Source of the DNA: Candidatus Pacearchaeota archaeon | Lineage (GTDB): Archaea; Nanobdellota; Nanobdellia; Pacearchaeales; GW2011-AR1 | Assembly: GCA_003693875.1 (NCBI GenBank) | Contig: RFLO01000021.1 | Span: 1-12,547, forward strand | Direction: 5' to 3' | Length of the DNA stretch: 12,547 nt | Shown here: positions 5,055 to 11,621 of the stretch, one piece after another | How positions within the stretch are numbered: position 1 is the first letter of the stretch | How the letters are laid out: each line of letters opens with the position of its first letter | Program-made: the position numbers and the translations under genes | The notes under the pieces: model-generated | What the model saw: the letters and a program-made list of their open reading frames with translations, nothing else | Databases searched by the model: none | Told to the model about the DNA's origin: nothing

Positions 5055-7481
5055 TTATTCTACGAAGACTGCAGGAAGTCCGGGTCTTGCTTTTTTAGCT
5101 TTGTTGGCTGGGTCGTATTTTTCTTTATCAGCTGTTGAGAACACTTCAAACTTTACAGGCAGGCTTATTTTTTCTTTTTGACACAAGGCAAAATCTTTTG
5201 GGATCAGATAGATATATGCTTTTTTTATTTCTCTGTCCTTTTTTTGGAGGGCATTAATGACCGAATTGGCAGCCTGCTGCACTTTTTCGTTGATATCTTC
5301 TTTCTCTTCTTTCTTTTCTACCTTCTTTGCTAAAGGCCAGCTTGAATTTGAGACAAACCCACTATTTCCAATTTTTTCAAAAAGCTCTTCGGATATGTGT
5401 GGAGCGAAAGGGCAAAGAAGTTTAAGGCATGTTTCAAGAGATTCCCTTGAAGCCGATTTCTCTGCCGAAAGCCTTTCAAATAATTCTTTCAATTCAATTG
5501 TGGCAAGGCGGTACCTGAAGTTCTCAATGTACTTGGTTATTTTTGAAATTTTTTCATTGAGAAATCCCTTAAAATCTTCTGTATCCTTACCAATCTCAAT
5601 CTTATGGAACGTTTTAAAGATTTTCTTAATGAATCGTAAGGCACCGTTGATTCCATCTTTTGACCATTCGCGGTCTTTGTCAGGTTCAGCAAGAGAAAGC
5701 AAGAAGTACCTTGCAGTATCAATGCCATATTCCTTAGAGATGGTTGAGGGTTCAACAACATTTCCTTTTGACTTGCTCATTCTTTCTCCGCCTTCCCCAA
5801 GAAGCATTCCTTGATGAAAGAGTTTTATTACAGGCTCATCAAAATTAATCAACCCAAGGTCCCTTAGGAATTTTGTATAAAACCTAAAATAAATCAGGTG
5901 TGTGCAGGCATGTTCAGAACCACCAATATACAAGTCAACAGGGCACCAATAATCAGCCTTTTTTTCATCAAATATTTTTTCATCGTTTTTTGGGTCAGTA
6001 TATCTTAAAAAATACCACGAGGAGTTAACAAAGGTGTCCATCGTATCCGTTTCCCGTTTTGCATCTGAAGAGCACTTCGGACATTTAACATTTATCCATT
6101 CTTTTGTAGTTTCTAAGGGATTTCCCTTCCCAAAAACAACTTCTTTTGGCAGAACAACCGGAAGGTCTTTTTCTGGAACCGGAACAGCCCCACACTTCTT
6201 ACAGTGAATTATGGGTATTGGGGTCCCCCAGTACCTTTGACGCGAGATTCCCCAATCGCGCAATTTGAACTGTGTAACCTTTTTTGCAAGTCCTTTTTCT
6301 GAAAGCCATTGCGTAATTTTCTCCTTTGCCTTACTGCTGTGCATCCCATTGAATTCTCCGGAGTTAATCAAAATGCCATCCCCAGTAAACGCCTCACCGG
6401 AGCCACCATCAATTACGCGTCTTATTGGGATATTGTACTTTTTTGCAAATTCAAAGTCGCGCTTGTCGTGAGCTGGAACACCCATAACCATTCCAGAACC
6501 ATAGTCTGCTAAAACAAAATTCCCAACATAGATTGGAACCATCTCGCCTGTTGCAGGGTTCTTTGCATACGAGCCGGTAAACGCCCCTTCTTTTTCCAAT
6601 TTTGAAATATCTTTTTCAGATACGGATGTGATTTTTTCAAGAAGTCTTTCAACTTCCTCTTTTTTCTCAGGGGTTACAAGATCCCAAAGGTTTGGATGGT
6701 TTGCAGAGATCACCATAAAAGTAACTCCGAATATTGTGTCTGGGCGTGTTGTAAATATTGGCCATTTTTTTCCGTTAATATCAAAAAGAATTTCGGTTCC
6801 GTGGCTTTTTCCAATCCAATTTTTTTGCATAGCCTTTGTTTTTATTGGCCAGTCAAGATTATCTATCCCGGAGTAAAGTTCATCCGCATAGTGAGTTATT
6901 TTTAGAAACCATTGCTTCAATGTTTTAATTTTAACCTTTGTATCTTCGTGCCTCCAGCATTTTCCATTTACAACCTGCTCATTGGCAAGAACAGTTGAAC
7001 ATTTTGGACACCAGTTTACAGGAGATTTTTTTTGATATGCCAACCCCTTCTCAAACATTTTTAGAAAAATCCACTGGTCCCATTTGTAGTACGAAGGGTC
7101 TGCTGTTGAGATCATGCGCGACCAATCATAAGAAATCCCAAGCGCCTTTTGCTGAGAGATATAGTTTTGGATTGCTTTTGAAGTGTATTCTTCCGGAGGT
7201 GTTCCATCTTTTATTGCAGCGTTTTCTGCAGGTAAGCCAAGTGCATCGTAGCCCATTGGGTGCAATACATTAAATCCCTGCATTTTTTTGAAACGTGCAG
7301 CCACATCTCCAATAACATAGTTTAATGCGTGACCCATATGAAGCCCAAGAGCTGAAGGATAGGGGAACATTTCAAGACAATAAAACTTTGGCTTGTCAGA
7401 ATTATCATCTGCAGAAAAAACTTCTGCTTCTTCCCAGCGCTTTTGCCACTTTTTTTGTATGGTTTCAAAGTCAATTTCCAT
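5055..7481 (-). CDS. leuS: Leucyl-tRNA synthetase, bacterial type
   Basis: An 808-residue class I synthetase that charges tRNA-Leu. The ATP-binding HIGH motif is HMGH (48-51) and the KMSKS motif is RMSKS (567-571). A zinc-finger-like insert has Cys158, Cys161, Cys175 and His178. The CP1 editing domain has the threonine-rich TTRPDTIFG from 244 and VPAHDKRDFEFA further on. A second CxxC pair region leads into DTMDTFVNSSWYFLRYTDP. The order of these blocks, with WCPKC-to-CWRHED before the editing domain, is that of bacterial LeuRS; archaeal and eukaryotic enzymes differ. It looks full length and intact, with a C-terminal tRNA-binding region. The ATG at 7481 has a TATA box 25 nt upstream on the minus strand. 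It is divergent from the exosome operon. Confidence 0.96.
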   Translation of the reverse strand: MEIDFETIQKKWQKRWEEAEVFSADDNSDKPKFYCLEMFPYPSALGLHMGHALNYVIGDVAARFKKMQGFNVLHPMGYDALGLPAENAAIKDGTPPEEYTSKAIQNYISQQKALGISYDWSRMISTADPSYYKWDQWIFLKMFEKGLAYQKKSPVNWCPKCSTVLANEQVVNGKCWRHEDTKVKIKTLKQWFLKITHYADELYSGIDNLDWPIKTKAMQKNWIGKSHGTEILFDINGKKWPIFTTRPDTIFGVTFMVISANHPNLWDLVTPEKKEEVERLLEKITSVSEKDISKLEKEGAFTGSYAKNPATGEMVPIYVGNFVLADYGSGMVMGVPAHDKRDFEFAKKYNIPIRRVIDGGSGEAFTGDGILINSGEFNGMHSSKAKEKITQWLSEKGLAKKVTQFKLRDWGISRQRYWGTPIPIIHCKKCGAVPVPEKDLPVVLPKEVVFGKGNPLETTKEWINVKCPKCSSDAKRETDTMDTFVNSSWYFLRYTDPKNDEKIFDEKKADYWCPVDLYIGGSEHACTHLIYFRFYTKFLRDLGLINFDEPVIKLFHQGMLLGEGGERMSKSKGNVVEPSTISKEYGIDTARYFLLSLAEPDKDREWSKDGINGALRFIKKIFKTFHKIEIGKDTEDFKGFLNEKISKITKYIENFRYRLATIELKELFERLSAEKSASRESLETCLKLLCPFAPHISEELFEKIGNSGFVSNSSWPLAKKVEKKEEKEDINEKVQQAANSVINALQKKDREIKKAYIYLIPKDFALCQKEKISLPVKFEVFSTADKEKYDPANKAKKARPGLPAVFVE

Positions 7482-7502
7482 AAGTATAGATCTGAAAAGA
7501 AC

Positions 7503-7510
7503 TTTTAAAA
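7503..7510 (-). promoter_or_regulatory. leuS promoter TATA box
   Basis: On the minus strand TTTTAAAA at 7510-7503 is centred 25 nt before the leuS ATG at 7481. This matches the leaderless spacing seen for other genes in the window. No Shine-Dalgarno sequence precedes the start. Confidence 0.6.
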
Positions 7511-7545
7511 TCTTTGTGGAAACTTTCAGAATGGTTCAGTATTAT

Positions 7546-7568
7546 CACCCAAAGGTTTAAAAAGGGTG
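7546..7568 (+). promoter_or_regulatory. rrp4 operon promoter flanked by a short inverted repeat
   Basis: The TATA box TTTAAAAA at 7556-7563 predicts transcription from about 7585, leaving a leader of about 45 nt before the rrp4 ATG. Five-base inverted arms, CACCC at 7546-7550 and GGGTG at 7564-7568, flank the box symmetrically enough to be a possible operator or hairpin, though arms this short occur by chance. The promoter faces away from that of leuS, about 50 bp away. Confidence 0.45.
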
Positions 7569-7630
7569 TTGAACAAGAGTTTAAGACGAGAAGAAAAATT
7601 TACAGGAGATTATAGATTTTCTCGGAAAAA

Positions 7631-8338
7631 ATGAGTAACGAAGAAAGAACAATTGTTGTTCCTGGAGAGACTCTGGTGTCAGGAAACGACTACCTGCCTG
7701 GGGATGGAGCATATAGGGATGGAAAGGACGTTGTAGCTCAAAGATTCGGAATAAAGAACATATCTGAAAAGCTAGTAAGAGTTGTACCCGTTTCTGGAAC
7801 ATACAGACCACGTAAAGGCAATACAATTATCGGGGTAGTTGTTGATATAACTTTTAACGGCTGGCTTATAGATTTTGGAGGAGCCCAAAATGCTTTTCTC
7901 TCGATATCGGAAGTTCCACGATACATCAACAAAGGGGAGCTCAGAGATTTTCTTGACTTTGGAGATGCCGTCGTTGTTAAGGTGTGGGATGTTAAGTCGC
8001 GAAGTGTTGAAGTTTCAATGAAAATGCGCGGCTTCGGAAAACTGGAGGGTGGAATGATTATTAAGGTAAATCCGAATAAGGTTCCCCGAATAATCGGGAA
8101 AGAAGGGAGTATGGTCAAACTTCTCAAAAATTCCCTTGGATGCAGCATTACCGTTGGGCAAAATGGATATGTCTGGATTTATGGGAAATCTCTTGAAGAC
8201 GAGATAAAAACAAAGAAAGTTATTGAATTTATTGTTGATAATGCAACATCAATTGGGCTAACAGAAGCTGTTGAAAAATATATCCACGAACTCGGCGAAT
8301 CAGATTTTGAAATAATAGAGGAGAATACAGACAAATGA
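7631..8338 (+). CDS. rrp4: Exosome complex RNA-binding cap protein Rrp4
   Basis: A 235-residue cap subunit of the archaeal RNA exosome. It binds RNA and feeds it into the Rrp41-Rrp42 ring for 3'-to-5' degradation or tailing. It has an N-terminal domain (about 7-55, with VVPGETL), an S1 domain (about 62-132, with GVVVDITFNGWLIDFGG) and a KH domain (about 146-205, with the GxxG loop IIGKEGS). Length and domain order are those of complete archaeal Rrp4. It opens an overlapping operon, its stop sharing ATGA with the rrp41 start. A good AGGAG at 7604-7608 lies 22 nt before the ATG, too far for normal use; the in-frame ATT at 7616 would be well placed but is a rare start. I keep the ATG at 7631. 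Confidence 0.95.
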   Translation: MSNEERTIVVPGETLVSGNDYLPGDGAYRDGKDVVAQRFGIKNISEKLVRVVPVSGTYRPRKGNTIIGVVVDITFNGWLIDFGGAQNAFLSISEVPRYINKGELRDFLDFGDAVVVKVWDVKSRSVEVSMKMRGFGKLEGGMIIKVNPNKVPRIIGKEGSMVKLLKNSLGCSITVGQNGYVWIYGKSLEDEIKTKKVIEFIVDNATSIGLTEAVEKYIHELGESDFEIIEENTDK

Positions 8339-9054
8339 GCCTTTACAAGGAGCGTTTTGATGGGAGGGCTTTTGATGAAGTTAGGCCAATCAGAGCAGAA
8401 GTAGGGATAATTCCCTCTGCTGATGGTTCTGCAGTTTTTGAAACGGGCGGAACAAGGGCAATTGCAGTTGTAAGAGGCCCAAGGACGCTTCACCCACAGC
8501 ATATGCAAAACCCTCAGAAAGGAATTTTAAGAGTAAGTTACGGAATGATGCCGTTTTCCGTTTGGGACAGGATTCGTCCAGGCCCTTCAAGAAGGAGCGA
8601 GGAGATTTCAAAAGTAACTGAATGGGCACTGAGTTCTGTTGTAGATCTTTCGGAATTTCCAAATACTGTTGTAGACGTTTTTATCCAGATACCTCAAGCA
8701 GATGCTGGCACCCGTGTTGCGGGAATAAACGCAGCTGCAATGGCTCTTGCTGATGCAGGCATACCAATGAGGGAAATGATTTCAGCTATTGCGGTTGGCA
8801 AGGTTGATAAAACCTTGATAGTTGATGTTAATAAAATGGAAGAAGATTTTAGTGAAGGAGAAGGCTCAACAGATATTCCAATGGCATTCACTTCAAGGAG
8901 GAAAAACATTGCCCTTCTCCAGCTTGACGGGAAAATCTCCACAGATGAACTCAAAAAAGCAATTGAGATGGGAAAAGTGGCATGTGAAAAAGTTTTGGAA
9001 GCACAAGTAGAGGCACTTAAAAAGTCTAAATCAAAGGGAATTGAAAATGAGTGA
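8335..9054 (+). CDS. rrp41: Exosome catalytic subunit Rrp41
   Basis: A 239-residue RNase PH-fold protein and the phosphorolytic subunit of the exosome ring, which releases nucleoside diphosphates from RNA 3' ends. It begins with the family's DGRAFDEVRPIRAEVG. The phosphate/RNA-binding arginines lie in RPGPSRRSEE (81-90), and the catalytic aspartate is Asp180 in STDIP. The TRVAGINAAAMALADAGIPM block and the late LLQLDGKIS strand are intact, so it should be active. It starts at the ATG sharing 4 nt with the rrp4 stop and ends overlapping rrp42 by 8 nt. The lysine-rich end (KKSKSKG) is variable in the family. Confidence 0.96.
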   Translation: MSLYKERFDGRAFDEVRPIRAEVGIIPSADGSAVFETGGTRAIAVVRGPRTLHPQHMQNPQKGILRVSYGMMPFSVWDRIRPGPSRRSEEISKVTEWALSSVVDLSEFPNTVVDVFIQIPQADAGTRVAGINAAAMALADAGIPMREMISAIAVGKVDKTLIVDVNKMEEDFSEGEGSTDIPMAFTSRRKNIALLQLDGKISTDELKKAIEMGKVACEKVLEAQVEALKKSKSKGIENE

Positions 9055-9877
9055 TGTGGTAATTTCAAACATACAGCGTAAGAAGATTCTTGAGTGCATT
9101 GCAAGTGGCAAGAGACTTGATGGACGTGCTCTTGATGAGTATAGAAAGATTGAAGTAGAGGTTGGGATTAGCAAAAACGCCGAGGCTTCTGTTCGCTTAC
9201 GTCTCGGTAAGACTGAAGTTTTAGCAGGAGTAAAACTTGGAATAACTGAGCCATATCCTGATGCACCAGACGAAGGAACATTTATGACTAATGCTGAACT
9301 CCATCCAATGGCTTCCGAATATTTTGAGATGGGTAGGCCAAGAATTGAAGCAATTGAACTTGCAAGAGTAATTGATAGAGGGATTCGTGAGAGTGGTTTT
9401 ATAGATATGAAAAAACTTTGTATAAAGGAGGGCGAAAAAGTATGGCAGGTCTTTTTGGATATAGTTGCACTTAATGATGATGGAAATATGCTTGATGCCG
9501 CAGGACTTGCTGCCTTGATTGCCCTTGGGAATGCAAAGATGCCAAAATTTAACGAGGAAGAGGGAAAGATTGAACACGAACTTACAGAAGAACCCCTGCC
9601 TCTTAACCATGAAGCAATGTCTTTTAATATGACTTTTCATAAAATAGGAAACCAAATAGTTGTAGATGTTGGACCAGAAGAAGAGGCAGTCTCAGATTAT
9701 AGACTAAGCATTGCAGTCGGAGATGATAATGGTAAACCCAGAATAACTGCTATGCAGAAAGGAAAAGAAGGAGCAATTAGTTCGGAAGATATGGAAAAGA
9801 TTTTAAAGCTTGTTGAAGTTAAATGGAAAGAGATGTTTCCAAAAGTAAAGGAATATGTCTTTGGAAATGGCAAGTGA
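9047..9877 (+). CDS. rrp42: Exosome structural subunit Rrp42
   Basis: A 276-residue RNase PH-fold protein that alternates with Rrp41 in the hexameric ring. It lacks phosphorolytic activity itself but completes the active site and RNA path. Recognisable blocks are GKRLDGRALDEYRKIEVEVG (21-40), KTEVLAGVKLGI, PDEGTF, the Rrp42-type RVIDRGIRESGFID, and WQVFLDIVALNDDGNMLDA. The ATG at 9047 is preferred over the TTG at 9041 because AAAGGGA at 9033-9039 is then well spaced as a ribosome-binding site. It overlaps the rrp41 stop by 8 nt and its own stop lies within the start of rpo6. The gene is complete. Confidence 0.95.
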   Translation: MSDVVISNIQRKKILECIASGKRLDGRALDEYRKIEVEVGISKNAEASVRLRLGKTEVLAGVKLGITEPYPDAPDEGTFMTNAELHPMASEYFEMGRPRIEAIELARVIDRGIRESGFIDMKKLCIKEGEKVWQVFLDIVALNDDGNMLDAAGLAALIALGNAKMPKFNEEEGKIEHELTEEPLPLNHEAMSFNMTFHKIGNQIVVDVGPEEEAVSDYRLSIAVGDDNGKPRITAMQKGKEGAISSEDMEKILKLVEVKWKEMFPKVKEYVFGNGK

Positions 9878-10262
9878 AGAGTTTTCAAAATATGAAAGGG
9901 CGCGGATAATCGGGGCGAGAGGTTTGCAAATATCAATGGATGCTCCGCTGTTGCTGGAATTCTCAGAGGAGGATTTAATGGAGGTCAACTATGACCCTCT
10001 AAAAATCGCTGAAATAGAGCTTGACAAGGGAGTTCTTCCAATATCAGTTAAAAAACCTCTTCCGTTGAAAAAAGAAGAAGATATTGAAAAGTTAAAGGTG
10101 GAAGAGACAAAAATAAGTGATGCCGAAAAAGAAAGGATTGAGCTTGAAGAGGAAAAGGAGATTGCAGAAAGTGGCGAGATAATTGAACTTGCTAACAGCG
10201 AAGAAGAGGAAGTCGTTGAAGAGGAGAACGAAGAAGAAGCAATATCTGAGGAAGTAGAGTAA
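9867..10262 (+). CDS. rpo6: RNA polymerase subunit Rpo6 (RpoK/omega) with acidic C-terminal tail
   Basis: A 131-residue protein whose first part is archaeal Rpo6, the counterpart of bacterial omega and eukaryotic Rpb6, which helps assemble and stabilise the large polymerase subunits. The core runs from KYERARIIGARGLQISM (8-24) through YDPLKIAEIELDKGVLPISV (42-61). Beyond it is a low-complexity tail: 30 of the last 62 residues are Glu or Asp, ending in runs of EEEE and EENEEE. Archaeal Rpo6 is usually well under 100 residues, so the tail is an addition. The ATG at 9867 overlaps the rrp42 stop by 11 nt; the in-frame ATG at 9855 is nearly as good and would add four residues. It closes the rrp4-rrp41-rrp42-rpo6 operon. 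Confidence 0.9.
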   Translation: MASEEFSKYERARIIGARGLQISMDAPLLLEFSEEDLMEVNYDPLKIAEIELDKGVLPISVKKPLPLKKEEDIEKLKVEETKISDAEKERIELEEEKEIAESGEIIELANSEEEEVVEEENEEEAISEEVE

Positions 10263-10271
10263 TTGGCAAGA

Positions 10272-10279
10272 TTTATTAA
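10272..10279 (+). promoter_or_regulatory. Enolase promoter TATA box
   Basis: TTTATTAA at 10272-10279 is centred 25 nt before the enolase ATG at 10301, giving a predicted leaderless transcript separate from the exosome-rpo6 operon. No Shine-Dalgarno sequence precedes that ATG. Confidence 0.5.
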
Positions 10280-10284
10280 TTCCG

Positions 10285-10290
10285 TTTTTT
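10285..10290 (+). terminator. Candidate T-tract terminator after rpo6
   Basis: Six T on the coding strand lie 23 nt after the rpo6 stop, between the enolase TATA box and its start codon. The layout matches that between amrA and alaS. The call rests on position and the base run only. Confidence 0.4.
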
Positions 10291-10300
10291 ATGGTATTCT

Positions 10301-11506
10301 ATGTTTGTAAAAGAGATTGTCCCAAGGATTATTAAAAATTCAAGGGGTGAAAAGACAATTGAAGTTAGACTTCGGACATATGAGGGAAAATTTTTCTCTT
10401 CTGCACCTTCTGGAAAGTCGCGTGGTAAAAGGGAAGTAGAACCCTACAATATTCGCGGGATTGATTGGAGCTTTAAGCTTTTGCGTGCATTTTGTAGGAT
10501 CCTTGTTCATAAAAATTTCATAATAAAAAGAGTTGACGATCTGTCTTCACTTGAGTTGCTTTTAAGGAAATTTGAAGCAAGGTTCGGGAAGCTTGGAGGA
10601 AATGTCTGGTATGTTCTTGAAACTGTCTTTTTGAAAGCAGCTGCTGCAGATAAGGGGATTGAGCTTTGGCAACTTATAAACAATGACTTAAACAATGGTA
10701 AAAAACCAAAGATTCCAATGCCTGTTGGAAATTGTATAGGTGGGGGATTGCATAGCCTTGGTGTAAAAGGAAAAAAGCCAGATTTTCAGGAGTTTCTTTT
10801 AATCCCAAAAGAGAAAAGCATTTCTCGGGCAGTCACCTTAAACCTTCGGGCATATACACGGGCTGCCAGTCTTCTGAGAGCTAAAAAGAGGAATGATGAA
10901 AATGCTTGGGAGACCAATAGAACTAATGAAGAAACCCTAAGTGTCCTAAAGAAAGTTGCAGACGAGTTTGGGCTAAGGGTAGGTCTTGATGTTGCAGCAT
11001 CAACTTTTTTTAAAAAAGGGTATTATCACTACAAGAATAAACGGCTTATCAGAGACAGGTTAGACCAGATTGACTTTATTTCAGTTCTTAAGAAGAAGTT
11101 TGGATTATTTTACATTGAGGACCCATTGCAAGAAGATGATTTCTCAGGCTTTAAGGAATTGTTGGCAAGGTCTGGAAAATCGGCACTGGTGGTTGGAGAC
11201 GATTTGACAACTACTAATCCAAAAATCGTTGAGAGAGCTATTCGCTCTAAATGCATAAATGCAGTGATAGTTAAACCAAATCAGATTGGCTCAATAATTG
11301 AAGTAAAAAAAGTCGTCATTATCTGTAAGAAAAACAAAATCAAAATGATTTTTTCTCACAGGAGCGGAGAAACTAAAGACGATGCACTGGCTGACTACTG
11401 CATAGGATTCGGGGGAGATTTTATAAAATCAGGAATATACGGAAAGGAGCGCCTAATAAAACTTAGAAGATTAATTGAAATAGAAAAAAAGATTAATGCC
11501 GAATAG
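10301..11506 (+). CDS. eno: Enolase (phosphopyruvate hydratase), divergent
   Basis: A 401-residue enolase that interconverts 2-phosphoglycerate and phosphoenolpyruvate in glycolysis and gluconeogenesis. By alignment from memory to yeast enolase, all catalytic positions are kept: Ser40 in the PSGKS loop, His151, Glu164 (QEF), Glu200, metal ligands Asp230, Glu273 (IEDP) and Asp300 (GDDL), general base Lys325, His353 in SHRSGET and Lys376. It is still divergent. The usual GDEGGFAP loop reads NDENAWETN (198-206), NVINGG reads GNCIGGG, and DSRGNPT reads NSRGEKT. Its position after rpo6 matches the rpoN-rpoK-eno order seen in many archaea. The leaderless ATG at 10301 fits the upstream TATA box. It is probably active; a specialised relative is less likely. 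Confidence 0.9.
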   Translation: MFVKEIVPRIIKNSRGEKTIEVRLRTYEGKFFSSAPSGKSRGKREVEPYNIRGIDWSFKLLRAFCRILVHKNFIIKRVDDLSSLELLLRKFEARFGKLGGNVWYVLETVFLKAAAADKGIELWQLINNDLNNGKKPKIPMPVGNCIGGGLHSLGVKGKKPDFQEFLLIPKEKSISRAVTLNLRAYTRAASLLRAKKRNDENAWETNRTNEETLSVLKKVADEFGLRVGLDVAASTFFKKGYYHYKNKRLIRDRLDQIDFISVLKKKFGLFYIEDPLQEDDFSGFKELLARSGKSALVVGDDLTTTNPKIVERAIRSKCINAVIVKPNQIGSIIEVKKVVIICKKNKIKMIFSHRSGETKDDALADYCIGFGGDFIKSGIYGKERLIKLRRLIEIEKKINAE

Positions 11507-11587
11507 CCCCATTGGGAAAAAACCATCATAAAGAACATTAAATTTTCAAACATAAACTTTTCTCAACAAGGTTAGTTAAGACAAAAG

Positions 11588-11595
11588 TTTTAAAA
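11588..11595 (+). promoter_or_regulatory. Promoter TATA box of the surface-protein gene
   Basis: TTTTAAAA at 11588-11595 predicts initiation near 11617, a few nucleotides before the ATG at 11622. The in-frame TTG at 11616 would also fit a leaderless start. The rest of the 115-nt spacer after enolase shows nothing recognisable. Confidence 0.5.
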
Positions 11596-11621
11596 AGAAA
11601 GAATGCGGCAAATTGTTGAAG

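Noticed and set aside
5257..5814. 185-codon open frame antisense to leuS
   Set aside because: It lies wholly within a well-supported gene, and its Ser/Leu/Phe-rich composition is what the reverse complement of a Lys/Glu-rich gene gives.
8694..9655. Antisense open frames of 136 and 144 codons over rrp41 and rrp42
   Set aside because: Both are reverse shadows of conserved exosome genes with no independent start signal or motif.
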